DNA of 64,000 nucleotides, taken from positions 3,348,001 to 3,412,000 of the forward strand of contig NZ_CP017186.1 in assembly GCF_001729745.1 (NCBI RefSeq), written 5' to 3'. Source of the DNA: Enterobacter hormaechei subsp. hoffmannii. Its GTDB lineage: Bacteria; Pseudomonadota; Gammaproteobacteria; Enterobacterales; Enterobacteriaceae. Each line of letters starts with the position of its first letter. Positions within the stretch are counted from its first letter, which is position 1. Below are positions 34,820-43,389 of this stretch, piece by piece. The translations under genes and the position numbers were made by a program. The notes below the pieces were generated by a model that saw nothing but the letters and a program-made list of their open reading frames with translations, had not been told where the DNA came from and did no database searches.

Positions 34820-36820
34820 TTAATCCCCGATATTGACCCATGCATTAGTTTGTTTATTCAGGTACTGCATTTGACGGAAATAAACGCCGAGCTTTCGGCC
34901 ATCACTTCTGTTTTCCATCGTGATTCCCGTTACAACGCATCCTGCAGGTGATTCCCAGTTACCAAACCACGCATCAGTCGGGTTTCTGAGCTGTTGACCA
35001 CCACGGCGAATACCATTTACCACCCCATAACGCGCATCCGACTCTGCTTTTGTATACGCCTGACCTGCCGGGGTGTAATTCCCTTTCGGCTGGAAACGCC
35101 CGTCACTCTCCGCTTTGGTATATGCATCGCCTTTTCTGGCTAGTTCGACAACGGCATTACTGGCCTTATGGCGCATGTATGGCCTTGCTGCATCATTGCT
35201 CGCAAAGCCCGCATAGCTGGCGCTATCTGCAATGATGAAACGAGCATCAAAGTTGCTGTAGTTTGTCGGTATTATCTGACCAGTGAATGAAAATGTTGTG
35301 GTGTTCCAGTACCCCATAACTTTTGAATTCGCCCACAGGTCGACCTGACCATCCTTAGAGCTACGCAGCCCGGAGTCGTTATCACCAATATTTAAAGCGG
35401 CAGAGCCAACCGCGCCAACCTGTAGAGGACCGTTAACTATTGCGGATTTCCCCTGGGTAGGGTTCAGGTTAACCGTGCCGTCAGAGTTTAAAATAATGCT
35501 GTTGTTTGCCCCTTTGTAATTAAGAAGCGTGACGTTAGCATTCGTTGTTGAACCTGCGCCCACATACCAGTGGTTAGTATTAGAAGAGTCATAACAAATG
35601 ATATAGCTGGCATAACCCGCCGTTTTCGGCTGTAACCTGATAGCCTCGCCATCAACATTCATGATGAGCCTACCCGTCATAGTGTCGCTGCTTTTGTTCA
35701 CCGCACCAATATCAGCCGGGGATGGTTTATTGGCCGCGTCATACTGCTTAACCCATCCAGACCACGTCCCGCTGTAGAGCGTACGAATGTACGAGCGGGA
35801 GCTGTTATAAACCCGGTAAATCTGCGTGATACCTGCATGCTTATAAACTTCCAGCGAACCGGCGTTAGCCTCTGGATAGTTCCTCCCTGTTTGCGCCTGC
35901 GCGTTTGCTGGCTGGTAATACAGCCCCGGCGTGGTGTAGGCATTTAAATCCTCAGCATTACCAATCCCCACAGCTTGTCCGTTAAAGATATCCTGCGCGG
36001 TAATGTTGATATCCGTACTCAGCCCCCGGCCATTGACCTTACGCCCTGACGGCACACGACCGTTTGCATTGTCATTAGCGGCCTTAACGGCTTTCGGCGT
36101 GGCAGCCAGTGCCTCAGACGTGCTGTCGGTTGCGCTACTGAGCTGGACAATACCTTTTTGCGCCGTAGTTGCGTCCTGGGCCGTGTACTTCCCTTTGGCA
36201 AGGTCGTATGCAGCCTTAACTGCTTTCGGTGTGGCCGCCAGCGCCTCCGACGAACTATCACTGGCGCTACTTAGCTGAACAAGACCTTTACGCACGGTCG
36301 TGGCATCCAGAACGCCAATGGCTTCACGCGAACTTTTTTGGGCTACCTCGCCTTTTGCCGCTATTTCAGCAAGATTTTTGTCGATACGCAGAAACAGGCC
36401 ATCGCCGGTTGCCACTTTAAGCTCGATGTTTGCCTTCTCCGATACCGCAAGACGGTATTGCAGGCTCACGCTGACACCGTTTTCCGGTTTCTCAATGGCT
36501 GCACAGTTCGCAACGGAATAGAGCTCACCTGCATCTGTCAGCAGGCCGACTTCCCTGACAACAAATCCGCCAACATCAACGGGCAATACCAGTTGCGCGA
36601 TGAACTGGTTCTCCTGGTCTGGCGAAACCTGCAGCGCCGATATCGCATTGCGATAGACTTCACGTACCAGTTTCGTCTGTACCGGATCCGGCTTAACGGC
36701 CTGGCCGTTACCATCGCCCACCACAAAATCTTTAATGATGACGGGTTTTCCGGTCGCAGAGGACTGCGCCTCCAGCTCCTTGCCCCGGTTGGTCAGTATG
36801 CTGTAATACTTCTCAGCCAT
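34820..36820 (-). CDS. Tail fibre protein
   Basis: The 666-residue fibre begins MAEKYYSILTNRGKELEAQ, a P2/Mu-type N-terminal attachment domain (about 150 residues). It then carries two collar repeats of the QLSSA-DS-SEALAATPKAVKA type, a shared shaft and, near the C-terminus, YTKAESD repeats followed by a distinct tip. Segment 35704-36290 nearly equals 7585-8163 of the first prophage on the other strand. Confidence 0.92.
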   Translation of the reverse strand: MAEKYYSILTNRGKELEAQSSATGKPVIIKDFVVGDGNGQAVKPDPVQTKLVREVYRNAISALQVSPDQENQFIAQLVLPVDVGGFVVREVGLLTDAGELYSVANCAAIEKPENGVSVSLQYRLAVSEKANIELKVATGDGLFLRIDKNLAEIAAKGEVAQKSSREAIGVLDATTVRKGLVQLSSASDSSSEALAATPKAVKAAYDLAKGKYTAQDATTAQKGIVQLSSATDSTSEALAATPKAVKAANDNANGRVPSGRKVNGRGLSTDINITAQDIFNGQAVGIGNAEDLNAYTTPGLYYQPANAQAQTGRNYPEANAGSLEVYKHAGITQIYRVYNSSRSYIRTLYSGTWSGWVKQYDAANKPSPADIGAVNKSSDTMTGRLIMNVDGEAIRLQPKTAGYASYIICYDSSNTNHWYVGAGSTTNANVTLLNYKGANNSIILNSDGTVNLNPTQGKSAIVNGPLQVGAVGSAALNIGDNDSGLRSSKDGQVDLWANSKVMGYWNTTTFSFTGQIIPTNYSNFDARFIIADSASYAGFASNDAARPYMRHKASNAVVELARKGDAYTKAESDGRFQPKGNYTPAGQAYTKAESDARYGVVNGIRRGGQQLRNPTDAWFGNWESPAGCVVTGITMENRSDGRKLGVYFRQMQYLNKQTNAWVNIGD

Positions 36821-36822
36821 GG

Positions 36823-37374
36823 TTAAACTCCTGCTTCTATAACAACATCAATCCAGGCGGTAACGGCACCGCCGGTGTAATAGGTTCCCTTCGCGCCCAG
36901 GTCGGCAATCACATCGATGGTGGTCAGCAGGCTGCGAAGGTTTTTCGCTTTATCTACCTGCCGGCGTATACGCTGGTACAGGGCCTCATCAATGGCCTGT
37001 ATGCTGTAGACCTCCACGCGAAAGGTATACGGTGCTTTGCGGGGTTCATCCTCCCACCACTCCACGACAGTAGTCGGCAGGCTGACGGCACTGAGCGACC
37101 GGCGGACCGCACCGGCCGTACCGCGATGCTGATGGACATAGGCGGCATCCTTAATCACCTGCCGCTTTTCTTCTTCCGTCCAGGCCTCTTCCCAGGAGTC
37201 CACAGCAAATTCCCAGGCCAGCCAGGGCAGAAGATGAGCCGGACAGGTGTCAGGATTTTTCACCTTACGCACCATGTCGGTATCCAGCGCAACAATCTGC
37301 TCTGTGCCGGCCTGCTCCTGTGCCCGCTCCGGATGAATGGCGGAAGGCGGCAGAAGGGAGCGAAATTTATCCAC
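36823..37374 (-). CDS. P2 gpI-like tail protein
   Basis: The 183-residue protein has the family core PAHLLPWLAWEFAVDSWEE and HQHRGTAGAVRRSL, matching gpI of the first prophage. It joins the fibre to the baseplate. Its start overlaps the end of the J-like gene by 8 nt. Confidence 0.92.
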   Translation of the reverse strand: MDKFRSLLPPSAIHPERAQEQAGTEQIVALDTDMVRKVKNPDTCPAHLLPWLAWEFAVDSWEEAWTEEEKRQVIKDAAYVHQHRGTAGAVRRSLSAVSLPTTVVEWWEDEPRKAPYTFRVEVYSIQAIDEALYQRIRRQVDKAKNLRSLLTTIDVIADLGAKGTYYTGGAVTAWIDVVIEAGV

Positions 37375-38281
37375 CGGAGCCCCCTTTACGTGTGATATTT
37401 ATGGCGCTGCACCACGGGGCCTGTCCTGCAGCCGCTTCCAGATCTGCAGTCGGGGTGATCAACTTAACTCTGGATACACCAGGCTGCTGAAGTGCTGAGT
37501 AAATCGCGGAGAGTGGTACGATGGCGTTAATGCGATGGGAAAGAAGTGTGTAGCTCGTCAGCGTGCTGATGGCATTTTCCAGTACCGTCTGCGCATCCGG
37601 TCCGTCAGGGATCTCGAGCTCCGCCGTGACGGCATAACTTGCGATGGTGGCACTTTTCACGCTGACAAAATCGGTGAGCGGCCTGACTTCATCCGCGCTG
37701 AGTTTATTCATCACCGCTTCGATCAGGATAAGACCAGCCACGCCGTTACCGGTTCGCGAAAGCACATACACATCCACCTCGCCAGGGCGGTTGTGCGTTT
37801 CTGGCCCATAAGCATCCGCGTCCAGCACATCGTTATCCGCAGATTTGGCATGGAAACGATAGGCGTTGCGCGCACCGGCCGTATTCAGCTGCGCCCAGGA
37901 TAGCTGGATCCGCTCCCGAAAAGCATTATCGTCCTCGTATACAGGATCGACGGGGGGCACCGCATCCGGATCGCCTGGATTAATCACCAGACGGGAAACG
38001 TTAAAACCCGCGCCTAGCTGATCGAGATCGGCGCCTCTGGCACTGGCAAGGAATACTGCTCGTACCGCGTCGTTAACCCGCTGAAACGCCAGGGTGAGCT
38101 GGTAGGCGTTGATTTCGCCCTGTTTATACGCCGGGTCAGATTCCACCAGCGCATCAAATTCCGGATCCAGTTCCCGCAGGCGAGCCAGCCAGCGGGTAAA
38201 AATGTCGGCCGCATCCGGTACCACCAGGGCATCCGGTACCGCGAGGGTGGACAGGTTAATTACGTCATAGTTGTTTGCCAT
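37367..38281 (-). CDS. P2 gpJ-like baseplate wedge protein
   Basis: Start MANNYDVINLSTLAVPDAL gives 304 residues, near the P2 length. Family features: ASARGADLDQLGAGFNVSRL and the DFVSVKSATIASYAV strand. It overlaps the W-like gene by 17 nt. A longer frame to 38383 adds residues unlike the family. Confidence 0.92.
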   Translation of the reverse strand: MANNYDVINLSTLAVPDALVVPDAADIFTRWLARLRELDPEFDALVESDPAYKQGEINAYQLTLAFQRVNDAVRAVFLASARGADLDQLGAGFNVSRLVINPGDPDAVPPVDPVYEDDNAFRERIQLSWAQLNTAGARNAYRFHAKSADNDVLDADAYGPETHNRPGEVDVYVLSRTGNGVAGLILIEAVMNKLSADEVRPLTDFVSVKSATIASYAVTAELEIPDGPDAQTVLENAISTLTSYTLLSHRINAIVPLSAIYSALQQPGVSRVKLITPTADLEAAAGQAPWCSAINITRKGGSGG

Positions 38282-38618
38282 AAATCGGTATGCCTCCGGT
38301 GCTGACAGGAAGATTGTTCTCTTTGTTAATCCCTTCGATATCCACCACACACCCCGTTTCGTCAGCCGGGAAAGAAACGACAACGCGCGTGACCTTCAGC
38401 CGTGGTTCCCAGCGCGACAGCGCCGAGGCGGTCGCTGCGATAATGCGCAGCCTCGTAAGGTCGTCACGGGGGCTATCCACCAGCGAAAACAGATCGCTGC
38501 CATAGTCACGGACCAGCACACGGCTGCCGAGCGGCGTGGAGAGAATATCGCTGACGGACTGGCGCAGATGATCGCTACCGGACAGGCGTTTCCCGGTCCG
38601 GCTGTTTACACCGTTCAT
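38265..38618 (-). CDS. P2 gpW/gp25-like baseplate protein
   Basis: Start MNGVNSRTGKRLSGSDHL gives 117 residues. DILSTPLGSRVLVRDYGSD is the conserved gp25-family segment. It forms part of the inner baseplate. The longer in-frame start at 38732 would overlap the D-like gene and is rejected. Confidence 0.92.
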   Translation of the reverse strand: MNGVNSRTGKRLSGSDHLRQSVSDILSTPLGSRVLVRDYGSDLFSLVDSPRDDLTRLRIIAATASALSRWEPRLKVTRVVVSFPADETGCVVDIEGINKENNLPVSTGGIPIYGKQL

Positions 38619-38655
38619 AATGTTTTTCCGTATCTGTTTGCCGGATGGCGGAGGG

Positions 38656-39774
38656 TTAGCCGAAGTAATCCGGGCCGGTCTTATCCTTGCTGCCGGATTT
38701 TTTTGAAGATTTCGCAGGTTTACGAATATCAACCACCAGGTTGTACGTGTAGCTGAACCCGGCGGGCGTCAGGGAAAAAACCAGTGATTCCACTACCCAG
38801 GCACGATCTTCCCGCTCGCCAAAACCGGATGTGGAAACGCCGGATTCTGCCGTAAGCGGGACATGTTTCGGGCGGCACGGTCCCGTCACCGTCATTTTCT
38901 GCTCATTGCGCCGGGCCTGCGTTTTTTTCGCTTTTGCCTGCTGGTCAGCAGTGGCCTTTGCGGGCTGGGTGTAGGGATTCGCCAAAGAGGGGCCGTCATG
39001 GTCAACTGAGGTAGTTTTGGTCTTGCCGTCAGCCTCATCGTAATAACGCACGCCGATTTTGCCCGATGACTTACCGCTGTTGCCGGTCGCTTTCCCCGTC
39101 GAACTCCCCCGCTCGCCTTCATTGTATGACCAGCTGGAGACCTCTTCAGGTGTGATGACCAGTGCGCATGTCTGCTCACCGGAGGCTTTCGCTGTGGCTC
39201 CCTGACGCAGAAACAGCCAGTAACCGCCCGACGGCTTGCTGACGGCGTTCCATGTGCGGGCAAGGCGGGTCAGCAAATTGGCGTCGGATTCTGCCACCTG
39301 ATCAACATGATCGATATGGATATCGGCGAGCTCTGCGGCCACTTTCGGTACCAGACCGTTTTCAGTGGCCACAGTTTTAATCAGATCCGCCAGTCGTAGA
39401 TTATCCCAGCTTCGGGTCTTCTGGCTGAGCACATCACCGGGCTGTTTCTGTGCGTTCATGGGCGCGGCGGTGGCATAAATCTCGATACGACGTGGCGGAC
39501 CACTGCTGCCGACGCCGGATACCACGAACCAGCCCTTATCCACCAGCTGGTCGTTGAAGCCCAGTGCAACGCGTAGTCGCGCACCTTTTGTCGGTAAAGG
39601 GAGCGTTTCCGACAGCAGCGTAATTTTCAGCTCATCCGCTTTAGCCGTGGCGCCGCCGTAATCGGTCAGCGTCAGCTCTGCCAGGCTTTGCTGCAGCGCG
39701 CGGGTAATATCTTTTCCCTCCGCGCTGACGCTGAAAGCGGGAGCATATTCGGGTTTAACACTCTGTTCGGTCAT
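38656..39774 (-). CDS. P2 gpD-like tail hub protein
   Basis: Start MTEQSVKPEYAPAFSVSAE gives 372 residues. The hub shows the family segments LADLIKTVATENGLVPKV and AESDANLLTRLARTWNA. A Lys/Ala-rich linker (about residues 265-300) precedes the last domain. It lies just after X, as in many Mu/P2-type tails. Confidence 0.92.
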   Translation of the reverse strand: MTEQSVKPEYAPAFSVSAEGKDITRALQQSLAELTLTDYGGATAKADELKITLLSETLPLPTKGARLRVALGFNDQLVDKGWFVVSGVGSSGPPRRIEIYATAAPMNAQKQPGDVLSQKTRSWDNLRLADLIKTVATENGLVPKVAAELADIHIDHVDQVAESDANLLTRLARTWNAVSKPSGGYWLFLRQGATAKASGEQTCALVITPEEVSSWSYNEGERGSSTGKATGNSGKSSGKIGVRYYDEADGKTKTTSVDHDGPSLANPYTQPAKATADQQAKAKKTQARRNEQKMTVTGPCRPKHVPLTAESGVSTSGFGEREDRAWVVESLVFSLTPAGFSYTYNLVVDIRKPAKSSKKSGSKDKTGPDYFG

Positions 39775-39775
39775 T

Positions 39776-39991
39776 TTAATCCCACAGGCTGAACGCAGAA
39801 TCCTCAACCGGCGGAGCCAGATCCGGCAGGGTGATAAACAGGCCAGACGGATAAATAGCACCGACATCGGCCAGCCCCGGATTCGCTTCGAGTATCTGCG
39901 TCACTAAATAAGAAAGGTTTTCCGTGCCGTAATGCGCCGCACAGACAGCATCCAGCACGTCACCGTCACGGGTTTGATATATCGTCTGCAT
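39776..39991 (-). CDS. P2 gpX-like tail protein
   Basis: The 71-residue protein has the LysM-like pattern TRDGDVLDAVCAAHYGTE and LEANPGLADVGAIYP, closely similar to gpX of the first prophage. It overlaps the U-like gene by 26 nt. Confidence 0.92.
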   Translation of the reverse strand: MQTIYQTRDGDVLDAVCAAHYGTENLSYLVTQILEANPGLADVGAIYPSGLFITLPDLAPPVEDSAFSLWD

Positions 39992-40436
39992 AATGTTTCA
40001 GCGTCATCGTCCAGTTTTTATTACGGTGGCCGCCGCCAGGCAGAAATCGACTGGTCGTGTCGGAGAAGTCGATCACCACCCACCAGCCCAGCACATCCCC
40101 TTCGCCGCTGACCAGCTGCTGTGGCTTATTCTGATCGGCGAGGTCGTAGAGATCGTTAACGGCCTCCACCCCCTTACGAAAGAACGCATGCGACTCCCCC
40201 TCAAGCCGGACGGTGCGCCCGGGCTTACCGGTATATTGCAACAGGTCCTGTTTGCCGATCCGCTCCTGCTCGCTCCATCGCCAGCTGGCCTCGCGGGTCA
40301 GCTGGTTGTAAGCCGTGGTGTCGATGGAAAAGGCAAAGTCGCCCAGCATCATCATCACCCGGGCAGCCTGTGCGCCACGAATCGCACTGGACCGGGACTG
40401 CCCGAAGTCTTCAAAGACAGGAATGATTTCACTCAC
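39966..40436 (-). CDS. P2 gpU-like tail protein
   Basis: The 156-residue protein has the gpU family look: MLGDFAFSIDTTAYNQLTR, the WRWSEQERIGKQDLLQY segment and a FRKGVEAVNDL core. It is a tail-end protein. It overlaps the tape measure gene by 4 nt. Confidence 0.88.
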   Translation of the reverse strand: MSEIIPVFEDFGQSRSSAIRGAQAARVMMMLGDFAFSIDTTAYNQLTREASWRWSEQERIGKQDLLQYTGKPGRTVRLEGESHAFFRKGVEAVNDLYDLADQNKPQQLVSGEGDVLGWWVVIDFSDTTSRFLPGGGHRNKNWTMTLKHYADDISNP

Positions 40437-42430
40437 CAGATTTGTCCTCCGTCCAGCATGCTGCTGTCACCCATAAATGCCGGGTTACTTTTCGTCACAG
40501 CGCTCACTTCATCAGCAATCCCTCGCTCGTCCTGCCCCGGCGCACCGTAAATTTCAAACCGGTATTCAAACTTACGATTATCTGTCAGTTGGTGGGGAGG
40601 TGGCGCTTTGTCCGCTGAATCCAGCCTCTGCAATAAGATTTCCCAGCCACTGCCACCCTCTTCGCCTGATTTGCCTGCTGGCGGGAGAGGCTCCTGGGCC
40701 GGATACCGGGGTAAGGCAATTTCAGGCGGGTAAAGCAGAGGATCCGCGCGGTTATCCCGGAGGCGTTGATTATCAGTGAACGCCTCCCGCATACCGCCAG
40801 ATTCAGATGGAGGATAAACATCAACATTCACCTTCGGATTAACCGTTAAAGGCTTGTCTGAGGATCCTGTCAATTGCTCGGCTACGGGCCAGTTGAGGCT
40901 TTTTTCAAACGCAGGTAAGGAAGGGAATGTGTAATTATCCCAGGCACCCGCAGACTGATCGGATGTTTCACGCCCGGGCTGCGCCGGTGCCTCCTTGTTC
41001 TGGTTCAGTGCTGAGTCCCAGGAGAACGGTGCGACACTTCTTTCCGGCGTCACATACTTATCGAGTGTATTGTTGAAAGCATCCTCGTCGTCCCGGAAAA
41101 ATCCCCGGGTGTCCCGGTATGATTTTTTCACGTCATCCACCAGCGCCGGTTTTTCAGTGAGCTGCTGCTCAAACCATTCGCCCTGCCCGTTTTTCTGGGC
41201 CGTCATGCGCGCGATATCAACCGAACCCGTCATTGCCAGCGACTTAAGTACATCCCGCTGATCGCTTCGCTCATCCGGTAAAAGCCAGGACAGTTTTTTC
41301 GCCAGCGCGTAGGCTACTTTCCCGACAAACACAATGCCCTGGCCGAACGTCAGCACGCCCGGGTACAGGTCGTTGCGCAGGAAGCTGACAATCCGCTTTA
41401 TACCGCCACCCTTAAACCACTCCGCCAGATCGTCCGTCAATCGGCGGATATCCGGGGCCAGTTCATTACCCAGTTGTCCTGAAATCTCCGCTACAGCGGA
41501 GGATAAGACGGTGCGCAGGTTCGTGACAGCACGGTTGCCGGCCATAGCCCCTTCAGCCCCCTCTTTCGTGACGAGGTTATAGCGCCGCTGCTCGTCCATC
41601 AGGTCACGGTAGCTCTTGCCGGACTGCTTGAGCAGCATCAACAGTTTGCTGGCCTCACCACCGAACAGCGAATCCAGTGCAAACGAGGCCTTCGATTCAT
41701 CCTGCAGGCTGAGTGCACGCTCAACAATTTTTTCGAACTGCGCCATATCGCTGAGCCCGGCAAAATCACCAGCTTTAAAACCCAGCGTTTCAAACGCATC
41801 CTGCAAAGAACCCTGCTTGCCGTTCTGCTTGTACTCTCCCGACTTATGCAGATACTCCTCAAACAGATCGCCGATATTCTCCCCGTTCATGTCGTACTGT
41901 TTTGCGAGCGTGTCCCAGGCGTCAAAGGTGGTGACATCGACACCATAACTTTTCGCCACGCCTGTACGACGAGCGGTTTCTGCGTTGGTTGCCGCCGGTG
42001 CAATAAGGGTACCCAGTGCGGAGGCGATAACCCCACCGCCGCCGATGGCGAGCCCGGGGGCCATCATGCCCCCCAGTTGACTGGCGATCCCCATCCCCCG
42101 GCGAAACAGGCCTTTCCCGGCCCCCTTGAACGCTGCCAGTCGCTGGGCCTTTTGCATCTGCTGATTCAGCTTCTGCTGCTCGGCCTCCGTTTTACGGATT
42201 TCACGGGAAACATCGCTGTAACGCCGTTTAAGGTCTCCCAGGCTTTGCCCGGCCAGCTTCGCTCGCTTAATCTCCGCCGCCAGCTTAGTCTGGTCTTTCG
42301 TCAGCTTTTCTGACTGCTTCCCGACGTTCTTCAGGCTCTTTTGCAGGCCGTTCGCTGAACGGCTCCAGGAGCTGTCGATATTGCCGCCAAAGGTAATGAC
42401 GGCCTTAAGGTTCTGGGTTAATCCGGCCAC
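40433..42430 (-). CDS. Tail tape measure protein
   Basis: The 665-residue protein has an N-terminal coiled-coil region (about residues 25-105, Lys/Gln/Glu-rich), a hydrophobic segment at 115-150, and the tape-measure core with NAETARRTGVAKSYGVDV. Its shorter length than the first prophage's T predicts a shorter tail. The E'-like frame ends 26 nt inside its start. Confidence 0.9.
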   Translation of the reverse strand: MAGLTQNLKAVITFGGNIDSSWSRSANGLQKSLKNVGKQSEKLTKDQTKLAAEIKRAKLAGQSLGDLKRRYSDVSREIRKTEAEQQKLNQQMQKAQRLAAFKGAGKGLFRRGMGIASQLGGMMAPGLAIGGGGVIASALGTLIAPAATNAETARRTGVAKSYGVDVTTFDAWDTLAKQYDMNGENIGDLFEEYLHKSGEYKQNGKQGSLQDAFETLGFKAGDFAGLSDMAQFEKIVERALSLQDESKASFALDSLFGGEASKLLMLLKQSGKSYRDLMDEQRRYNLVTKEGAEGAMAGNRAVTNLRTVLSSAVAEISGQLGNELAPDIRRLTDDLAEWFKGGGIKRIVSFLRNDLYPGVLTFGQGIVFVGKVAYALAKKLSWLLPDERSDQRDVLKSLAMTGSVDIARMTAQKNGQGEWFEQQLTEKPALVDDVKKSYRDTRGFFRDDEDAFNNTLDKYVTPERSVAPFSWDSALNQNKEAPAQPGRETSDQSAGAWDNYTFPSLPAFEKSLNWPVAEQLTGSSDKPLTVNPKVNVDVYPPSESGGMREAFTDNQRLRDNRADPLLYPPEIALPRYPAQEPLPPAGKSGEEGGSGWEILLQRLDSADKAPPPHQLTDNRKFEYRFEIYGAPGQDERGIADEVSAVTKSNPAFMGDSSMLDGGQIW

Positions 42431-42844
42431 GGTTTACCGCCTCCAGTTCGTCGGTTAGAAAATCAGAAAATACGCTGAACGGCATATCCAGGTATTCCGT
42501 CATAGGAAAATGCAGACGTCGCCCCAGAAAACGCATCGCCCGAATCAGCCCTCTTTCGGACGCTCCCTGGGCGGGAGCATAAAAACGTTAAATGCGTCCA
42601 GCAGCTGCGCATAATCCGCCGCCGTCAGCTGCCAGATATCCTGCTCGCTGAGGTTGCACAGCAGCGCAATCATGCGCGCTTCTTTTTCTTCTTCACTGCC
42701 GCGATCTTTGGAAAAGGCGATACGGTCACGCACCAGGGGCTCACGCAGCGTCACCTGGTTGAGCGCACTACCATTTTCAAGCGTGACGGGGGAATACAGT
42801 TTGATCACGCGGGTTTCACCAGGAAAAGACATGTTTATCTCCAT
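42405..42844 (-). CDS. Candidate -1 frameshift fusion of the E-like and E'-like tail chaperone
   Basis: In the -1 frame relative to the E-like gene the reading stays open past its stop through SERGLIRAMRFLGRRLHF and on to a TAA at 42405-42407, inside the tape measure start, exactly as E' does in P2. A -1 stop (TAA in TTTAACG) upstream fixes the slip to the 45 nt before the zero-frame TGA. No classic heptamer is present; candidates are GTTTTTATG and TCCGAAAGA (minus-strand). Confidence 0.6.
42545..42844 (-). CDS. P2 gpE-like tail chaperone, zero-frame product
   Basis: The 99-residue product (or 95 from Met5) contains VIKLYSPVTLENGSALNQVT and a DIWQLTAADYAQLLDAFNVF helix typical of the gpE/lambda gpG-type chaperone. 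It sits between the tube and tape measure genes, the invariant place of this gene. Confidence 0.85.
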   Translation of the reverse strand: MEINMSFPGETRVIKLYSPVTLENGSALNQVTLREPLVRDRIAFSKDRGSEEEKEARMIALLCNLSEQDIWQLTAADYAQLLDAFNVFMLPPRERPKEG

Positions 42845-42867
42845 AAAAAAACGGCCCGCAGGCCGTT
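42844..42867 (-). terminator. Intra-operon terminator between tube and E-like genes
   Basis: ACGGCC/GGCCGT stem; on the minus strand a T-run follows. It separates the abundant tube gene from the rarely needed chaperone, so it may limit read-through. Confidence 0.75.
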
Positions 42868-42882
42868 GTAAGTTCTTTTGAA

Positions 42883-43389
42883 TTAAAGGCGTACTTTCGC
42901 CGCAAGGCCGGACAGGACATCCACACCATTCACCCGTCGCGCAAAACGCTCGGTATCAATAGCAAAAAGCTCCCGGCCATCTTTGGTCTGGCGGTAATAG
43001 CTCACCGCGATTTCCACCGTGATGGCATTTTCCGACAGACTGTCCTTGCCCCGCGCATCCGGCGTAACGGTCTGCACAAAGCCTTCGATCTCCTCGATGG
43101 TGCCCAGTGCGGTACCGTTCGCCAGATAACCCTGATACGCCGTAAAGCGCGGGCGGCTGCCGCTGACAAAACCAAAAGCGGTCAGCATGTCCGTGTCCAC
43201 ACCGTAGAATTTCAGCTGACAGGTCAGCGCCTCCATGCCGTCATCCACGGGTGTGGGTGCGTCCTGCGCGCCGGTGCGCAGGTCAGTTTTGACAATGGAC
43301 AGCGTCGGCGGTGTGAATTCATGCGCCCCCTGAATGCGGACCCCCTGCCGGAAGAAGGTCCAGACGCGTAATGTGTTTTTTTCGCTCAT
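42883..43389 (-). CDS. P2 gpFII-like tail tube protein
   Basis: The 168-residue protein follows the sheath gene with a 4-nt overlap. Features: MSEKNTLRVWTFFRQGVRI, the TCQLKFYGVDTDMLTAFGF core and YYRQTKDGRELFAIDTERF. It forms the inner tail tube. Confidence 0.9.
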   Translation of the reverse strand: MSEKNTLRVWTFFRQGVRIQGAHEFTPPTLSIVKTDLRTGAQDAPTPVDDGMEALTCQLKFYGVDTDMLTAFGFVSGSRPRFTAYQGYLANGTALGTIEEIEGFVQTVTPDARGKDSLSENAITVEIAVSYYRQTKDGRELFAIDTERFARRVNGVDVLSGLAAKVRL

